Below are positions 34,438 to 42,737 of a stretch of DNA of 64,000 nucleotides, piece after piece. Both the position numbers and the translations under genes were made by a program. This stretch comes from Bacillus sp. HNG (GTDB taxonomy: Bacteria > Bacillota > Bacilli > Bacillales > Bacillaceae_L). Under the pieces are notes generated by a model. It did not search any database. It was not told the origin of the DNA and saw only the letters and a list, made by a program, of their open reading frames with translations. The stretch spans positions 124,001-188,000 of the forward strand of contig NZ_QUQV01000002.1 in assembly GCF_003400205.1 (NCBI RefSeq), read 5' to 3'. Position 1 is the stretch's first letter. Every line of letters begins with the position of its first letter.

Positions 34438-34673
34438 AATGAACCTTCTTTCCAATTCAAGTTATACCATTGGTTAATTATATTTCGGTTCCCGATATTT
34501 CTCAATGAAAATGAATTGGAAATTTTAGATTGATGGATGAGGATGAAGTTTTCGATTTATAGTTAGTTCCATATTTCACTTATTACTAGGTTGGGGGGTG
34601 CTTCAAGCTCTTTGGAGATACACTATGCTCCATTTTTTAGGAGGGTGATGGTGCTCAGGCTCTTATACAAATT

Positions 34674-35141
34674 CACTTCTGGATATGATTGGAAATACCC
34701 CTTACATAAACCTCTCTTTTCACATCACTTCTGGATATACCTGGAAATACCCCTGGCAAAAACCTCTCTTTTCACACCACTTCTGGATATATGTGGAAAT
34801 ACCCCTTGCATAAACCTCTCTTTTCACACCACTTATGGATATCTCTGGAGATACTCCTTGCATAAACCTCTTTTATATCACCACTTCTGGATATATGTGG
34901 AAATACCCCTTGCATAAACCTCTCTTTTCACATCACTTCTGGATATACTTGGAAATACCCCTTGCATAAACCTCTTTTATATCACCACTTATGGATATAT
35001 GTGGAAATACCCCTTGCATAAACCTCTCTTTTCACATCACTTCTGGATATACCTGGAACTACCCCTTACATAAAACTCTCTTAACACACCACTTTTGGAT
35101 ATACTTAGAAATACCTCTCGCATAGACTCCATTAAGCCACC
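34674..35141. repeat. Tandem array B, nine 52-bp units
   Basis: Units begin CACTT(C/A/T)TGGATAT at 34674, 34726, 34778, 34830, 34882, 34934, 34986, 35038 and 35090, always 52 bp apart. They continue with GGAAATACCCCTTGCATAAA and then an AT-rich variable end. Two unit subtypes (ending CTTTTCACAY or TTTATATCAC) are mixed. Because 52 is not a multiple of three, the reading frame shifts between units and a protein role is excluded. It fills most of the 776-bp gap before the DUF6254-like gene. Confidence 0.93.
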
Positions 35142-35172
35142 ACTTCCAATAAAAACACATACCCCAAAACCC

Positions 35173-35203
35173 AAAAAACACACCTCATAACAGAGGTGTG
35201 TGC
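35173..35203 (-). terminator. Terminator of the DUF6254-like gene
   Basis: CACACCTC (35179-35186) pairs with GAGGTGTG (35193-35200). The A-run at 35173-35178 gives the T-tract on the minus strand. Confidence 0.82.
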
Positions 35204-35213
35204 CTTAGTCTTA

Positions 35214-35339
35214 CTATTCTTTAGTATCCTTCCCTGCTTCTTCAGCAAGCTGTTCAAATGATTTTACTTTACCATGCGGATTTTGGGATTGTTTGCGAAC
35301 TGTCCATTGGCGCTCTTGTTGGCGTTTAGATTGTGTCAT
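35214..35339 (-). CDS. Small DUF6254-like protein
   Basis: This 41-residue basic, soluble protein begins MTQSKRQQERQWTVRKQSQ, continues NPHGKVKSFEQLAEEAG and ends KDTKE. It resembles the short Bacillaceae family annotated as DUF6254. The ATG follows AGAAGGAGATG, and a strong terminator follows the stop. It is too short for common ORF cut-offs. Its function is unknown. Confidence 0.75.
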   Translation of the reverse strand: MTQSKRQQERQWTVRKQSQNPHGKVKSFEQLAEEAGKDTKE

Positions 35340-35464
35340 CTCGAACATCTCCTTCTTTCAGATTATCATCATTAGGATGAGTCGCCACCGGATATTTATT
35401 CTAAAAAATTCACACTCATGATAAAATGAACAGCGACACATCTTAACAAAAGAGGCAAAAACAA

Positions 35465-36064
35465 ATGCACAAAAACTTTTTACTATTATTTATACTTGTA
35501 CATATTTTACTCGCTATTAGTTTTCTTTCGGACCTTCCATTTTGGGTCATGTTTACAATATCCTTTTTCCTATTATCTATTGCAGCCATCCGATACGGAA
35601 AATTCGATACCAAAACCATTTCAATTTCAAACACAGCAATTGCTATACTTTCCGGGCTTCTCATGTACGGACTCTTTTTTACCGGTAAAATAGGCTCTGA
35701 ACTCGTATTTCCGAATGTACTAACAGATGTTGCTGATTTGTATATGAAAGTTCAGCCTCAGCTAACTTGGCATTATGTGGTGCTGTTTCTCATCATCATT
35801 CCAGGTGAAGAGTTATTTTGGAGAGGCTATATTCAGAAGAAAGTTGAGAATCATTTCGAAAATAAGCTACTCGTGATCGTCATTTCCTCACTTTTATATA
35901 TGTCGGCAAATATGTATACCTTTAACCCACTTTTCTTGCTAGCGACATTTGCTGGTGGAGTGGTTTGGGGTACCTTATATATGTGGAATCGGAATATCCT
36001 TTTAACAATCCTTTCTCACCTTGTGTTCAACTTATTTTTTCTCGTGCTATACCCCATCTTTTAA
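35465..36064 (+). CDS. CPBP family intramembrane metalloprotease
   Basis: This 199-residue protein has about six membrane helices. The CPBP/Abi motifs are present: EELFWRGYIQ (motif 1, the Glu pair and Arg), FNPLFLLATFAGGVVWGTLY (motif 2 region) and ILSHLVFNL with the conserved His (motif 3/4). Bacillus homologues resemble YdiL. Bacterial members include prenyl-protein-type proteases and bacteriocin self-immunity proteins, so the role is open. The ATG follows AAGAGG. Motif 2 lacks the typical His, which I see as Asn (FNP), so catalysis should not be taken for granted. Confidence 0.78.
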   Translation: MHKNFLLLFILVHILLAISFLSDLPFWVMFTISFFLLSIAAIRYGKFDTKTISISNTAIAILSGLLMYGLFFTGKIGSELVFPNVLTDVADLYMKVQPQLTWHYVVLFLIIIPGEELFWRGYIQKKVENHFENKLLVIVISSLLYMSANMYTFNPLFLLATFAGGVVWGTLYMWNRNILLTILSHLVFNLFFLVLYPIF

Positions 36065-36076
36065 AAACGAAAAGAA

Positions 36077-36113
36077 AATCGAAGAACGTTATGAGCCCAT
36101 TCTTCGATTTCCT
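36077..36113 (-). terminator. Terminator of the M20 amidohydrolase operon
   Basis: AATCGAAGAA (36079-36088) pairs with TTCTTCGATT (36102-36111). The T-rich flank on the minus strand indicates leftward use. Confidence 0.75.
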
Positions 36114-36140
36114 AATCCATGTATTTTCCGCTATTTTCAT

Positions 36141-37532
36141 TTAACCCAACATAACTTTTTCTACATTGTTAGGTATCCCCGCTACATACGGATTATCTTT
36201 TGTGGATAAGTAAAACTCCTGTTTTGCTTGTTCAAGTACATGATCCTTATTTAATAATAAATCATACGCAGATAATGCCATTGTTTGAGCAGCCAAGTGC
36301 ATCCCCTTAAAACCGATTGACGATCCGAAAGTAGCGGTTGCCTGCCAAGAATGTACTTGTACTCCAACAGGCGCACAAGTTGTCATGATTTGCCCAACAG
36401 GTGTAATCCAACTAACATCGCCAACATCGGTAGAACCAGCGACAGATTTTCCTTTTGTTTGTTTATCATTTTGATAGGTGACCGGTAGAATTTCATTGTT
36501 TGCCTGTTGTGCCATTTTTACGATGGCAGCATCTATCGTCTTTACTAATTCCTGAGCAAATTCCTCTTCTTCTGCAGTAAATACTAAAGGGTCTGCCAAT
36601 TTCATATTGTCGTACATAAGGTCATTTAAAGTTTCATTAGGCAGAGTGTTATAAGGAAATGCTTCGATCTCCCAATACACCTCTGTTTCTGTCATGAGAG
36701 CTGCCCCTTTAGCAATATTTTGAACTCTTCTAAGTACGTCTTCCACCTGTTCCTTTGTAGCAGCCCGTAAATAATACCAAACACTCGCATGCTCTGGAAC
36801 AATATTTGGTGCAAGTCCCCCATTTGTAATGACATAATGGATTCTTGTACCGTCTACAACGTGTTCTCGTAAATAGTTAGTGCCAACATTCATCAATTCA
36901 ACTGCATCTAGCGCACTCCTCCCAGCATGTGGCGATGAAGCGGCATGTGCTGGAATTCCCTTAAAATGAAACTTAATGGACACCATAGCTTGCATGCTCC
37001 TATTTACTACCATATTTGATGTCCATGGATGCCATGTTAAAGCGCAATCCAAATCATCAAAGACGCCTTCCTTTGCCATATACGTTTTTCCAGACAAAAC
37101 CTCTTCTGCGGGACAACCATAGTAACGAATCGTACCAGCTAGTTTAAATTCCTCCATTGCGTTTTTTAACGCTACCACAGCTTCTACTCCTGCGGTTCCA
37201 AGTAAATTATGGCCACAGCCATGCCCTGGTCCGTCCACTTCTACTTGTTCCTGAACTGGTTTGACGGCTTGGGAAAGTCCGGGTAATGCATCATATTCAC
37301 CAAGTATCCCAATTATTGGTTTTCCTGAACCATATTCAGCTACAAAAGCTGTAGACATTCCACCAATCGATGCTTGAATTCGAAATCCTTCTTCTTTTAA
37401 TTTTGAAATCTGCAAGTTACAAGCATAGCTTTCTTCGTAAGCAACTTGCGGATGTTCCCATATCTTTTTCGCCATTTCCGTAAATTCGGACTGGTCATTT
37501 CTTATCCATTGCACTAATTTTTGTTTATTCAT
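36141..37532 (-). CDS. M20-family amidohydrolase (AbgB/IAA-amino-acid-hydrolase-like)
   Basis: This 463-residue cytoplasmic metallopeptidase-like enzyme is expected to split an N-acyl or aminobenzoyl amino acid. Metal ligands are visible in ILGEYDALPG, GPGHGCGHNLLGTAG and PAEEVLSGKTYMAKEG with the catalytic Glu pair. A dimerisation domain starts near FHFKGIPAHAASSPHAGRSA, and the last ligand region is around HSWQAT. Length and motifs resemble AbgB, which hydrolyses p-aminobenzoyl-glutamate. It is the last gene of an operon with two membrane proteins, so it probably processes what they import. The ATG has only a weak ribosome binding site. Confidence 0.87.
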   Translation of the reverse strand: MNKQKLVQWIRNDQSEFTEMAKKIWEHPQVAYEESYACNLQISKLKEEGFRIQASIGGMSTAFVAEYGSGKPIIGILGEYDALPGLSQAVKPVQEQVEVDGPGHGCGHNLLGTAGVEAVVALKNAMEEFKLAGTIRYYGCPAEEVLSGKTYMAKEGVFDDLDCALTWHPWTSNMVVNRSMQAMVSIKFHFKGIPAHAASSPHAGRSALDAVELMNVGTNYLREHVVDGTRIHYVITNGGLAPNIVPEHASVWYYLRAATKEQVEDVLRRVQNIAKGAALMTETEVYWEIEAFPYNTLPNETLNDLMYDNMKLADPLVFTAEEEEFAQELVKTIDAAIVKMAQQANNEILPVTYQNDKQTKGKSVAGSTDVGDVSWITPVGQIMTTCAPVGVQVHSWQATATFGSSIGFKGMHLAAQTMALSAYDLLLNKDHVLEQAKQEFYLSTKDNPYVAGIPNNVEKVMLG

Positions 37533-37596
37533 CCGTTATATCCATTTACTAATGGATTCTCACTCCTTCCAAATCTACTAAGTCAATATCAACACC

Positions 37597-38319
37597 TTAA
37601 TTATTTTTCTCTTGTTTTTTGATCTTCTCTAAAAGTAAACAAACTACAACTGTTCCGAGTATGCAGACAAATGTTTGGAACGCACGAGGAACAGGACCTA
37701 AATTAACAAATAAACCAAATGCAATCCCAATTACACCAAATAGTGGCTTCTTGATTGCAAATTGGGCTATAACACCTCCAAAAATTGCAGGAAGAACAAA
37801 ATTCAAGCTATTTATAACGGACTCTGGCAATATGGAGAGAATGAACGAACCGCTTAAGATAGCTAAAATAAGGATAATCGCGTTCATGATGGATGCCGTC
37901 GAAATGGCCAATGCGGCCGTAATTTCACCCTTTTTCGTTCCAGGTTCCGCGTCAACGACACGTTGAGCAACCGATGCACATGGAAGACACATATTACCAA
38001 TGTTACCTGTAAGAAAGGCAATATATGTACCAGACACACCTAACACAGGGTAATAGCTAATCGGTTCTAGTACCCAAACAAACATAATGATGGCTGCATA
38101 GGCTGTAAAACCAGAAATAATCGTGGACCAACCAGGATGATATCCAAGAACAAATGAGAGATATGAAGGCACTAGTAATGTTAACGCTATAACGGACCAG
38201 ATTGTGAGGCGCCCCCAAAAATGAGATTTTAATTGGAAGGTGTCAAAATCCATTGCTGGTGCTTGCATACTTGGCACCGCTTGATTTATAGATAGATTTT
38301 CCTCTCTATTTACTTGCAT
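37597..38319 (-). CDS. Uncharacterised membrane protein, partner of the DUF5058 protein
   Basis: This 240-residue integral membrane protein has about six helices after a polar N-terminus of about 35 residues. The conserved-looking core GVSGTYIAFLTGNIGNMCLPC has two Cys close to a membrane boundary, and ALAISTASIMNAIILILAIL follows. I recognise no characterised family. The ATG follows AGGGAGGAG. It lies 21 bp after the DUF5058 gene and 64 bp before the M20 gene. I infer that it is one half of a two-subunit carrier; no ATPase or binding protein is encoded nearby. Confidence 0.75.
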   Translation of the reverse strand: MQVNREENLSINQAVPSMQAPAMDFDTFQLKSHFWGRLTIWSVIALTLLVPSYLSFVLGYHPGWSTIISGFTAYAAIIMFVWVLEPISYYPVLGVSGTYIAFLTGNIGNMCLPCASVAQRVVDAEPGTKKGEITAALAISTASIMNAIILILAILSGSFILSILPESVINSLNFVLPAIFGGVIAQFAIKKPLFGVIGIAFGLFVNLGPVPRAFQTFVCILGTVVVCLLLEKIKKQEKNN

Positions 38320-38340
38320 TTAGTTCTCCTCCCTTTCTTT

Positions 38341-39048
38341 TTAAGAAATGACATAACCCGCTATCATCCCGACTATAATAACCAATCCTAATGACCATTC
38401 TTTTAACCACCTCAATTGGGATTTATCTCCTATCCATATAATGAGGGGCATCGTAATAAACGCCACAATAAATACAATGAAATGACTTAAACCTTTTACC
38501 ATTTCTCCTCCACCAAGATAACTAAATGCCCCTATCATTGCAGCAACAGAAACGGTGCTTAACATCGTTACATTTTTTGGATTGGCTTCTGCTTTTTTCT
38601 GTATCTTTCCTAATGACTTTGTAAATAGAGCAACGAATAACAACCATCCCATTCCCCCAAGACACATGACCCATACAGCGTTCGTAAAGGCTTGTAACGT
38701 ATAATCAGAAGATCCCAAATCAACGCCAGCGGCCTTTGAGCCAATACTTGCACCCACTGTTTCGATTGCAGCATTTCCAATGATTGAGATTCGCATTAAT
38801 GTTGTAGGGCTTCCTATTAGTGAAATCATAGAAATAGCAACAACAATGATGGCTAAAGATGGCCCTAATGAACTAATCGCACCGGCCCTTATCGCTGACT
38901 TTACTTCTGTAGATGTCATACCAACGGATTGACTTGTTTTTGATGCTAGTCGAATAAAAATGATTCCTTGAAAGATGACGATCCCAACTACCAGTGAAGC
39001 AAAGATCCAAAGTGGTAAGCTATTTGCGGTTTGTAATACTTTTTCCAA
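38341..39048 (-). CDS. DUF5058 family membrane protein
   Basis: This protein of about 235 residues has about six predicted membrane helices and is typical of DUF5058. Marked regions are VKSAIRAGAISSLGPSLAII and GNAAIETVGASIGSKAAGVD, followed by FTNAVWVMCLGGMGW. The function is unestablished. The start is probably the TTG at 39048, 9 nt after GGAGG; the ATG at 39057 would abut the ribosome binding site. As first gene of the operon it is transcribed away from the GAF-PucR regulator, which suggests control by that protein and a role in uptake of the M20 substrate. Confidence 0.78.
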   Translation of the reverse strand: MEKVLQTANSLPLWIFASLVVGIVIFQGIIFIRLASKTSQSVGMTSTEVKSAIRAGAISSLGPSLAIIVVAISMISLIGSPTTLMRISIIGNAAIETVGASIGSKAAGVDLGSSDYTLQAFTNAVWVMCLGGMGWLLFVALFTKSLGKIQKKAEANPKNVTMLSTVSVAAMIGAFSYLGGGEMVKGLSHFIVFIVAFITMPLIIWIGDKSQLRWLKEWSLGLVIIVGMIAGYVIS

Positions 39049-39252
39049 ATCAAACATCCTCCTTTTCAGATTTTCTCCAAGTGTAAAAAAAATTTCCCTA
39101 CATCTTTTTTGAACTCCTCCCTTTAAAAAGTAAGCGCATTCAAAATAATTAAGGTTGAAAATTCTTTATTTTCTAATTTTTATAGTAATTTATTGAACTA
39201 GCTATTACAATGTATTATATTACATATATAATTCGGAAAAAACGGAACTTTC

Positions 39253-39267
39253 TATATATATATATAT
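39253..39267. repeat. (TA)7 dinucleotide tract before the regulator start
   Basis: An uninterrupted TATATATATATATAT lies directly 5' of the TTTTGGAGG ribosome binding site and 13 bp before the ATG at 39281. Slippage here could alter promoter spacing or 5' mRNA structure. Confidence 0.85.
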
Positions 39268-39280
39268 TTTGGAGGTTAGG

Positions 39281-41359
39281 ATGATAACAAATCAACTGCT
39301 CTCCTTTTTAGAAAAAGGGTTTGAGAAATCTTCTTATGAAATTTGGGTTCAAAAACCACATGATACTTCCTTTCAACTCTTACACAAAAAAGGAAAATTA
39401 AAAAATGAAAATATTAACCTTTTAAAATTGAATTTCGATGACACTTACACGACCTTTACGGATGAGGAGAATTTGTATATTTCATTTTCTTACCTGAATG
39501 GGCATCAAGTACTCCTTCGCTCCAACTGTATAACTTCTCCCTTTGATAAAAGAGATTTGGATTATTTATCTATTTGCTTTGAGCTATTGGACGCTAAAAG
39601 CCAGATTCAAGCAAAAGATGCGGAACTGGATATTTTGATTGAGGGAATCCGCTCTGTCTCTTCATCACTTGTTCTTGATGATTTACTAGAGAAAATTGTG
39701 AAAAACGCATTGTCCGTAATACCAGTTGCAAATGCAGGGTATCTCCAACTTTATGATCCTAGTGAAAAGGTCATTATTACGAAAACAAGTGTTGGATTTG
39801 AACCAATCATTGGAAAACTTAGGATGAACGTAGGAGAATCTATAACTGGAATGGTTTTTAAGGAAGGGAAACCATTAATCTATCATTCGACAGACCAGAT
39901 TTATAAAAAAATGAGCGATCATTCCATTTCCCCAGAAAACTTACAAATTATCAACTCATCTTCAAAAGGAAAAGTTATTCAAGCCATTGTAAGTGTACCG
40001 ATTTCGATTGGGGACCAGCGGATCGGTGTGATGACCATACACCAATTTGATAAGAAAGGGAGATTTACTGAAGGGGATGTACGACTATTACAAGGTTTTG
40101 CTTCACAGGTAGCAATTGCTATCCAGAATGCACGCCTTTATACAGAAGTGAACGAAAAATTACAAGAGCTTTCAAAAAGAAATGAAGTTCACAATACCCT
40201 TATTAAATTCTCTCTCCAAAATAAAGGTTTAGAGACTATCGTAAAAGAAATAGGCAAAATGATAAATAGAAAAGTTTCCTTTTATGATTATTTGGAGAAT
40301 GATTGGTATCATAACCAGGTCCATCAAAAAAGTGATTTTAGCGTTGATGAAATCTCTAGAATATTTAAAAATAGAAGACATGCTGTTTTCGTCGAAATAC
40401 GAAAACCTAAAGAAGAAAAGTATTATTTATATCCCATCATCAATGGTACCATTTTTCTAGGTTGTTTTATTTTACCCTACTCTACTACCTTATCGATTAT
40501 TGATCGGATTGTTATTGAGCAAGGTGGAGCCATTCTTGCCCTTGAACTTGTTAAAAAACATACATTAGAAGAAATTTATTATAAGAAGACACATGAATTT
40601 TTTAATGAGGTTATTAAAAGTAGAGAACCCGAAGCTCTCATTGCAAAAAGAAAGGAATTCAATTTAATTCCATCCCACTCCTTTTTTGTTGTAGTCATCG
40701 AACTTGTAAACTATAAGGATTTATATAAGCTTGGTGCAGATATTCATAGTATCATCTCATTGATTAAAAAGAATATTTTACACGTGAGGCTCATTTATGG
40801 GTTTCATAATAAAATCATTTTACTCGTTTCATTAGCTGACAGTTCGTTAGTTGATGATTTGATAAAAAGACTGAAAACCATTATTCAGAACTGGACGAAT
40901 AATAACGACTCATTCGTATGCGTAGGTATCGGTTCAACTAAAAAGGGAGCTTATCACATAGGGAAGAGTTATGAAGAAGCAAAGAAATCCGTAGCATATC
41001 TAGTGAATAAAAAGGAAACAGGTATCATTATCTATGAAAGCATTGGGGTTAATCGTTTATTTATTAATCAGGATACGAATGAAATAGAAGAATTCATAAA
41101 TGGCTTTTTTCAACCCTTAAATACGACAAGGTCAAGGAAAAATGACTTAGAACTGACATTGCTAACCTATATAAAATTAAATAAATCGATAAACGAAACA
41201 GCTAAAAGTCTCCACATTCATATCAATACATTATATCAACGCCTAAAAAAAATTGAGGAGATTCTTCATTTAGATTTTAATGATCCAAAAGATTTTCTTA
41301 AAATCCAGTTAGCCTGTCACTTAAAAGAATCATTTGCATACTCTGATGAGGTTCATTAA
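39281..41359 (+). CDS. GAF-domain transcriptional regulator with PucR/CdaR-type C-terminal HTH
   Basis: This is a transcription factor of about 692 residues. An N-terminal unassigned region of about 120 residues is followed by a GAF sensor domain (about 125-290), seen in NAGYLQLYDP, RMNVGESITGMVFKEGKPLI, IQAIVSVPISIGDQRIGVMT and LLQGFASQVAIAIQNARL. A middle region contains a GGDEF-like CdaR fold, and the PucR-type helix-turn-helix (INETAKSLHIHINTLYQRLK) is at the C-terminus. Such proteins usually activate neighbouring catabolic genes when a ligand binds. It is divergent from the DUF5058 operon. The ATG follows GGAGG. Confidence 0.87.
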   Translation: MITNQLLSFLEKGFEKSSYEIWVQKPHDTSFQLLHKKGKLKNENINLLKLNFDDTYTTFTDEENLYISFSYLNGHQVLLRSNCITSPFDKRDLDYLSICFELLDAKSQIQAKDAELDILIEGIRSVSSSLVLDDLLEKIVKNALSVIPVANAGYLQLYDPSEKVIITKTSVGFEPIIGKLRMNVGESITGMVFKEGKPLIYHSTDQIYKKMSDHSISPENLQIINSSSKGKVIQAIVSVPISIGDQRIGVMTIHQFDKKGRFTEGDVRLLQGFASQVAIAIQNARLYTEVNEKLQELSKRNEVHNTLIKFSLQNKGLETIVKEIGKMINRKVSFYDYLENDWYHNQVHQKSDFSVDEISRIFKNRRHAVFVEIRKPKEEKYYLYPIINGTIFLGCFILPYSTTLSIIDRIVIEQGGAILALELVKKHTLEEIYYKKTHEFFNEVIKSREPEALIAKRKEFNLIPSHSFFVVVIELVNYKDLYKLGADIHSIISLIKKNILHVRLIYGFHNKIILLVSLADSSLVDDLIKRLKTIIQNWTNNNDSFVCVGIGSTKKGAYHIGKSYEEAKKSVAYLVNKKETGIIIYESIGVNRLFINQDTNEIEEFINGFFQPLNTTRSRKNDLELTLLTYIKLNKSINETAKSLHIHINTLYQRLKKIEEILHLDFNDPKDFLKIQLACHLKESFAYSDEVH

Positions 41360-41368
41360 TGAAAAGTA

Positions 41369-41403
41369 AAATAAAGAGGTTACCTTAAACCTCTTTATTT
41401 TTT
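41369..41403. terminator. Bidirectional terminator
   Basis: AAATAAAGAGGTT (41369-41381) pairs exactly with AACCTCTTTATTT (41388-41400), between the convergent regulator and ykvI genes. Confidence 0.9.
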
Positions 41404-42438
41404 CCGGGTGTGTTTCATTGGTCTTGCCAATAGAACTAATAAAATCAAACTCATATACCCAAACAATGGATATAAAAAAGAGATTAATGCGCCGTAGCCT
41501 AACTGACTTAGACAATAGGCGATGGACAAAATACCGAATACAATTAGGATTGACGGCAGTTTGATGACATTTTTCAATTGACGCTCAAGCCCAAATAAAT
41601 TACCAATTACTGAAGTAAAGATTTCTCCATAAATCACAAGGATGTACAGCCAGGAGAAAGCAGCCATGAAGTTTTTCATAACCTCAGCCATTGGAATTTC
41701 AAAGGTATGTATATTTGGGAGTGACGACAAGGATATATGGCTTGTTAATAAAATCAGACATAATGCGCCCCCACCTAGCAATCCACCCCATCTTAATGTT
41801 TTTTCATGTTTTATTTCTTTAGCAAGTGGAACCAAAACCGGCATAGCCATGGTGAGATTAAATGCAGCATATAAAAATGGCGAAATCATCCATTTATAAC
41901 TTGGTGAAGCTAAGTCAGGTTTGCTAAATAAACTTGTTACATCCGTAGAAATGACTTCTACTGCTAAAACAACACTGAAGAAAATCATAATCGGTACCAC
42001 AAACATGTTCACACCAAATAACCCTTTGACCCCATATATCAAAACAAATATGGAAAGCGCACTCGTCACAAAAATTCCATGTTGATAGGACAAACCTAAT
42101 TGTTCGTAAAAGACTGCACCTGCTCCCGAAAGCATGACCGAAGTAACCCCTATCAGTACAAGAAGCATCAATCCGTTCACAAAAAATCCTGCTTTTCGTC
42201 CAAACAAATATTCATTAAATTCTTTATACGATTCAGCTTGAATTAGATTTGCGATGATCATGATTCGAGTTCCTAACCATATAAATAAGAAACCACTTAT
42301 TCCAATTCCGATTAAACCGTATAAACCATATTGGGTAAAAAATTCAACAATTTCCCGTCCTGTTGCAAATCCTGCTCCTACGATTGTTCCAACATAAACA
42401 GCACCAATTTGAAATGCTGCCCCCCAATTCCCTCGCAC
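41395..42438 (-). CDS. ykvI: YkvI family membrane protein (APC-fold transporter-like)
   Basis: This protein of about 347 residues has roughly ten to eleven membrane helices. The N-terminal VGTIVGAGFATGREIVEFFTQ is a YkvI hallmark, where a glycine-rich break recalls APC/LeuT-fold transporters. LMLLVLIGVTSVMLSGAGAV and AAFNLTMAMPVLVPLAKEIK follow. The substrate is unknown. The GTG at 42438 has GAGGTGG 6 nt upstream; the ATG at 42453 overlaps that site. It is divergent from clpE across a 299-bp gap, as in the B. subtilis clpE-ykvI neighbourhood. Confidence 0.85.
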   Translation of the reverse strand: MRGNWGAAFQIGAVYVGTIVGAGFATGREIVEFFTQYGLYGLIGIGISGFLFIWLGTRIMIIANLIQAESYKEFNEYLFGRKAGFFVNGLMLLVLIGVTSVMLSGAGAVFYEQLGLSYQHGIFVTSALSIFVLIYGVKGLFGVNMFVVPIMIFFSVVLAVEVISTDVTSLFSKPDLASPSYKWMISPFLYAAFNLTMAMPVLVPLAKEIKHEKTLRWGGLLGGGALCLILLTSHISLSSLPNIHTFEIPMAEVMKNFMAAFSWLYILVIYGEIFTSVIGNLFGLERQLKNVIKLPSILIVFGILSIAYCLSQLGYGALISFLYPLFGYMSLILLVLLARPMKHTRKK

Positions 42439-42549
42439 AAATAGCCACCTCATTAATTGTCTGTATTACTTCATGTATATGTACAAGTTCTTAAATTAAG
42501 ACGAGCTATTCCTTCGTTGTCCGTGGCAAAAATTTCTAGTGCTTTTCAC

Positions 42550-42578
42550 TTGAAAGTCAAAGATGGTCAAAGTATAAT
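42550..42578 (+). promoter_or_regulatory. clpE sigma-A promoter with CtsR box 1
   Basis: TTGAAA (42550-42555), a 17-bp spacer and TATAAT (42573-42578) form a near-consensus promoter. A CtsR box, AGTCAAA-GAT-GGTCAAA (42555-42571), fills the spacer, so repressor and polymerase must compete. Confidence 0.9.
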
Positions 42579-42588
42579 GTAGACATAA

Positions 42589-42605
42589 GGTCAGAGATGG
42601 TCAAA
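42589..42605 (+). promoter_or_regulatory. CtsR box 2 of clpE
   Basis: GGTCAGA-GAT-GGTCAAA is a heptad direct repeat with one mismatch, just downstream of the -10 box. Confidence 0.85.
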
Positions 42606-42624
42606 CATCACAAACGACCTAATT

Positions 42625-42690
42625 ATATTTAGGCTCACTCGATGTGGGTCACAAAGACGTTGTCACAGGATGTGGCGATCTTAGTCTTTA
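42625..42690. repeat. Degenerate hairpin-repeat fragment R4 in the clpE leader
   Basis: CTCGATGTGGGTCAC ... GTTGTCACAGGATGTGGCGAT ... CTTAGTC resembles the R2 element. Its central hairpin, G(T)CAC-AGGAT-GTGGC at 42662-42676, survives with one G-U pair. Confidence 0.55.
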
Positions 42691-42700
42691 ATCTTAAATT

Positions 42701-42717
42701 GGTCAAAGATAGTCAAA
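42701..42717 (+). promoter_or_regulatory. CtsR box 3 of clpE
   Basis: GGTCAAA-GAT-AGTCAAA is a perfect match to the CtsR heptad repeat. It ends 7 bp before the AAGGAGG of clpE, so binding there could also affect elongation or a second promoter. Confidence 0.88.
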
Positions 42718-42737
42718 ATTCAAGGAGGTAGTTGTTT

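Noticed and set aside
34591-34917. 108-codon ORF over the 52-bp array
   Set aside because: The repeat length is not a multiple of three, so the peptide is an accident of repeat DNA; no ribosome binding site.
34674-35141. CRISPR array
   Set aside because: There is no alternation of constant repeats and unique spacers: the whole 52-bp unit is repeated, and no cas genes are present.
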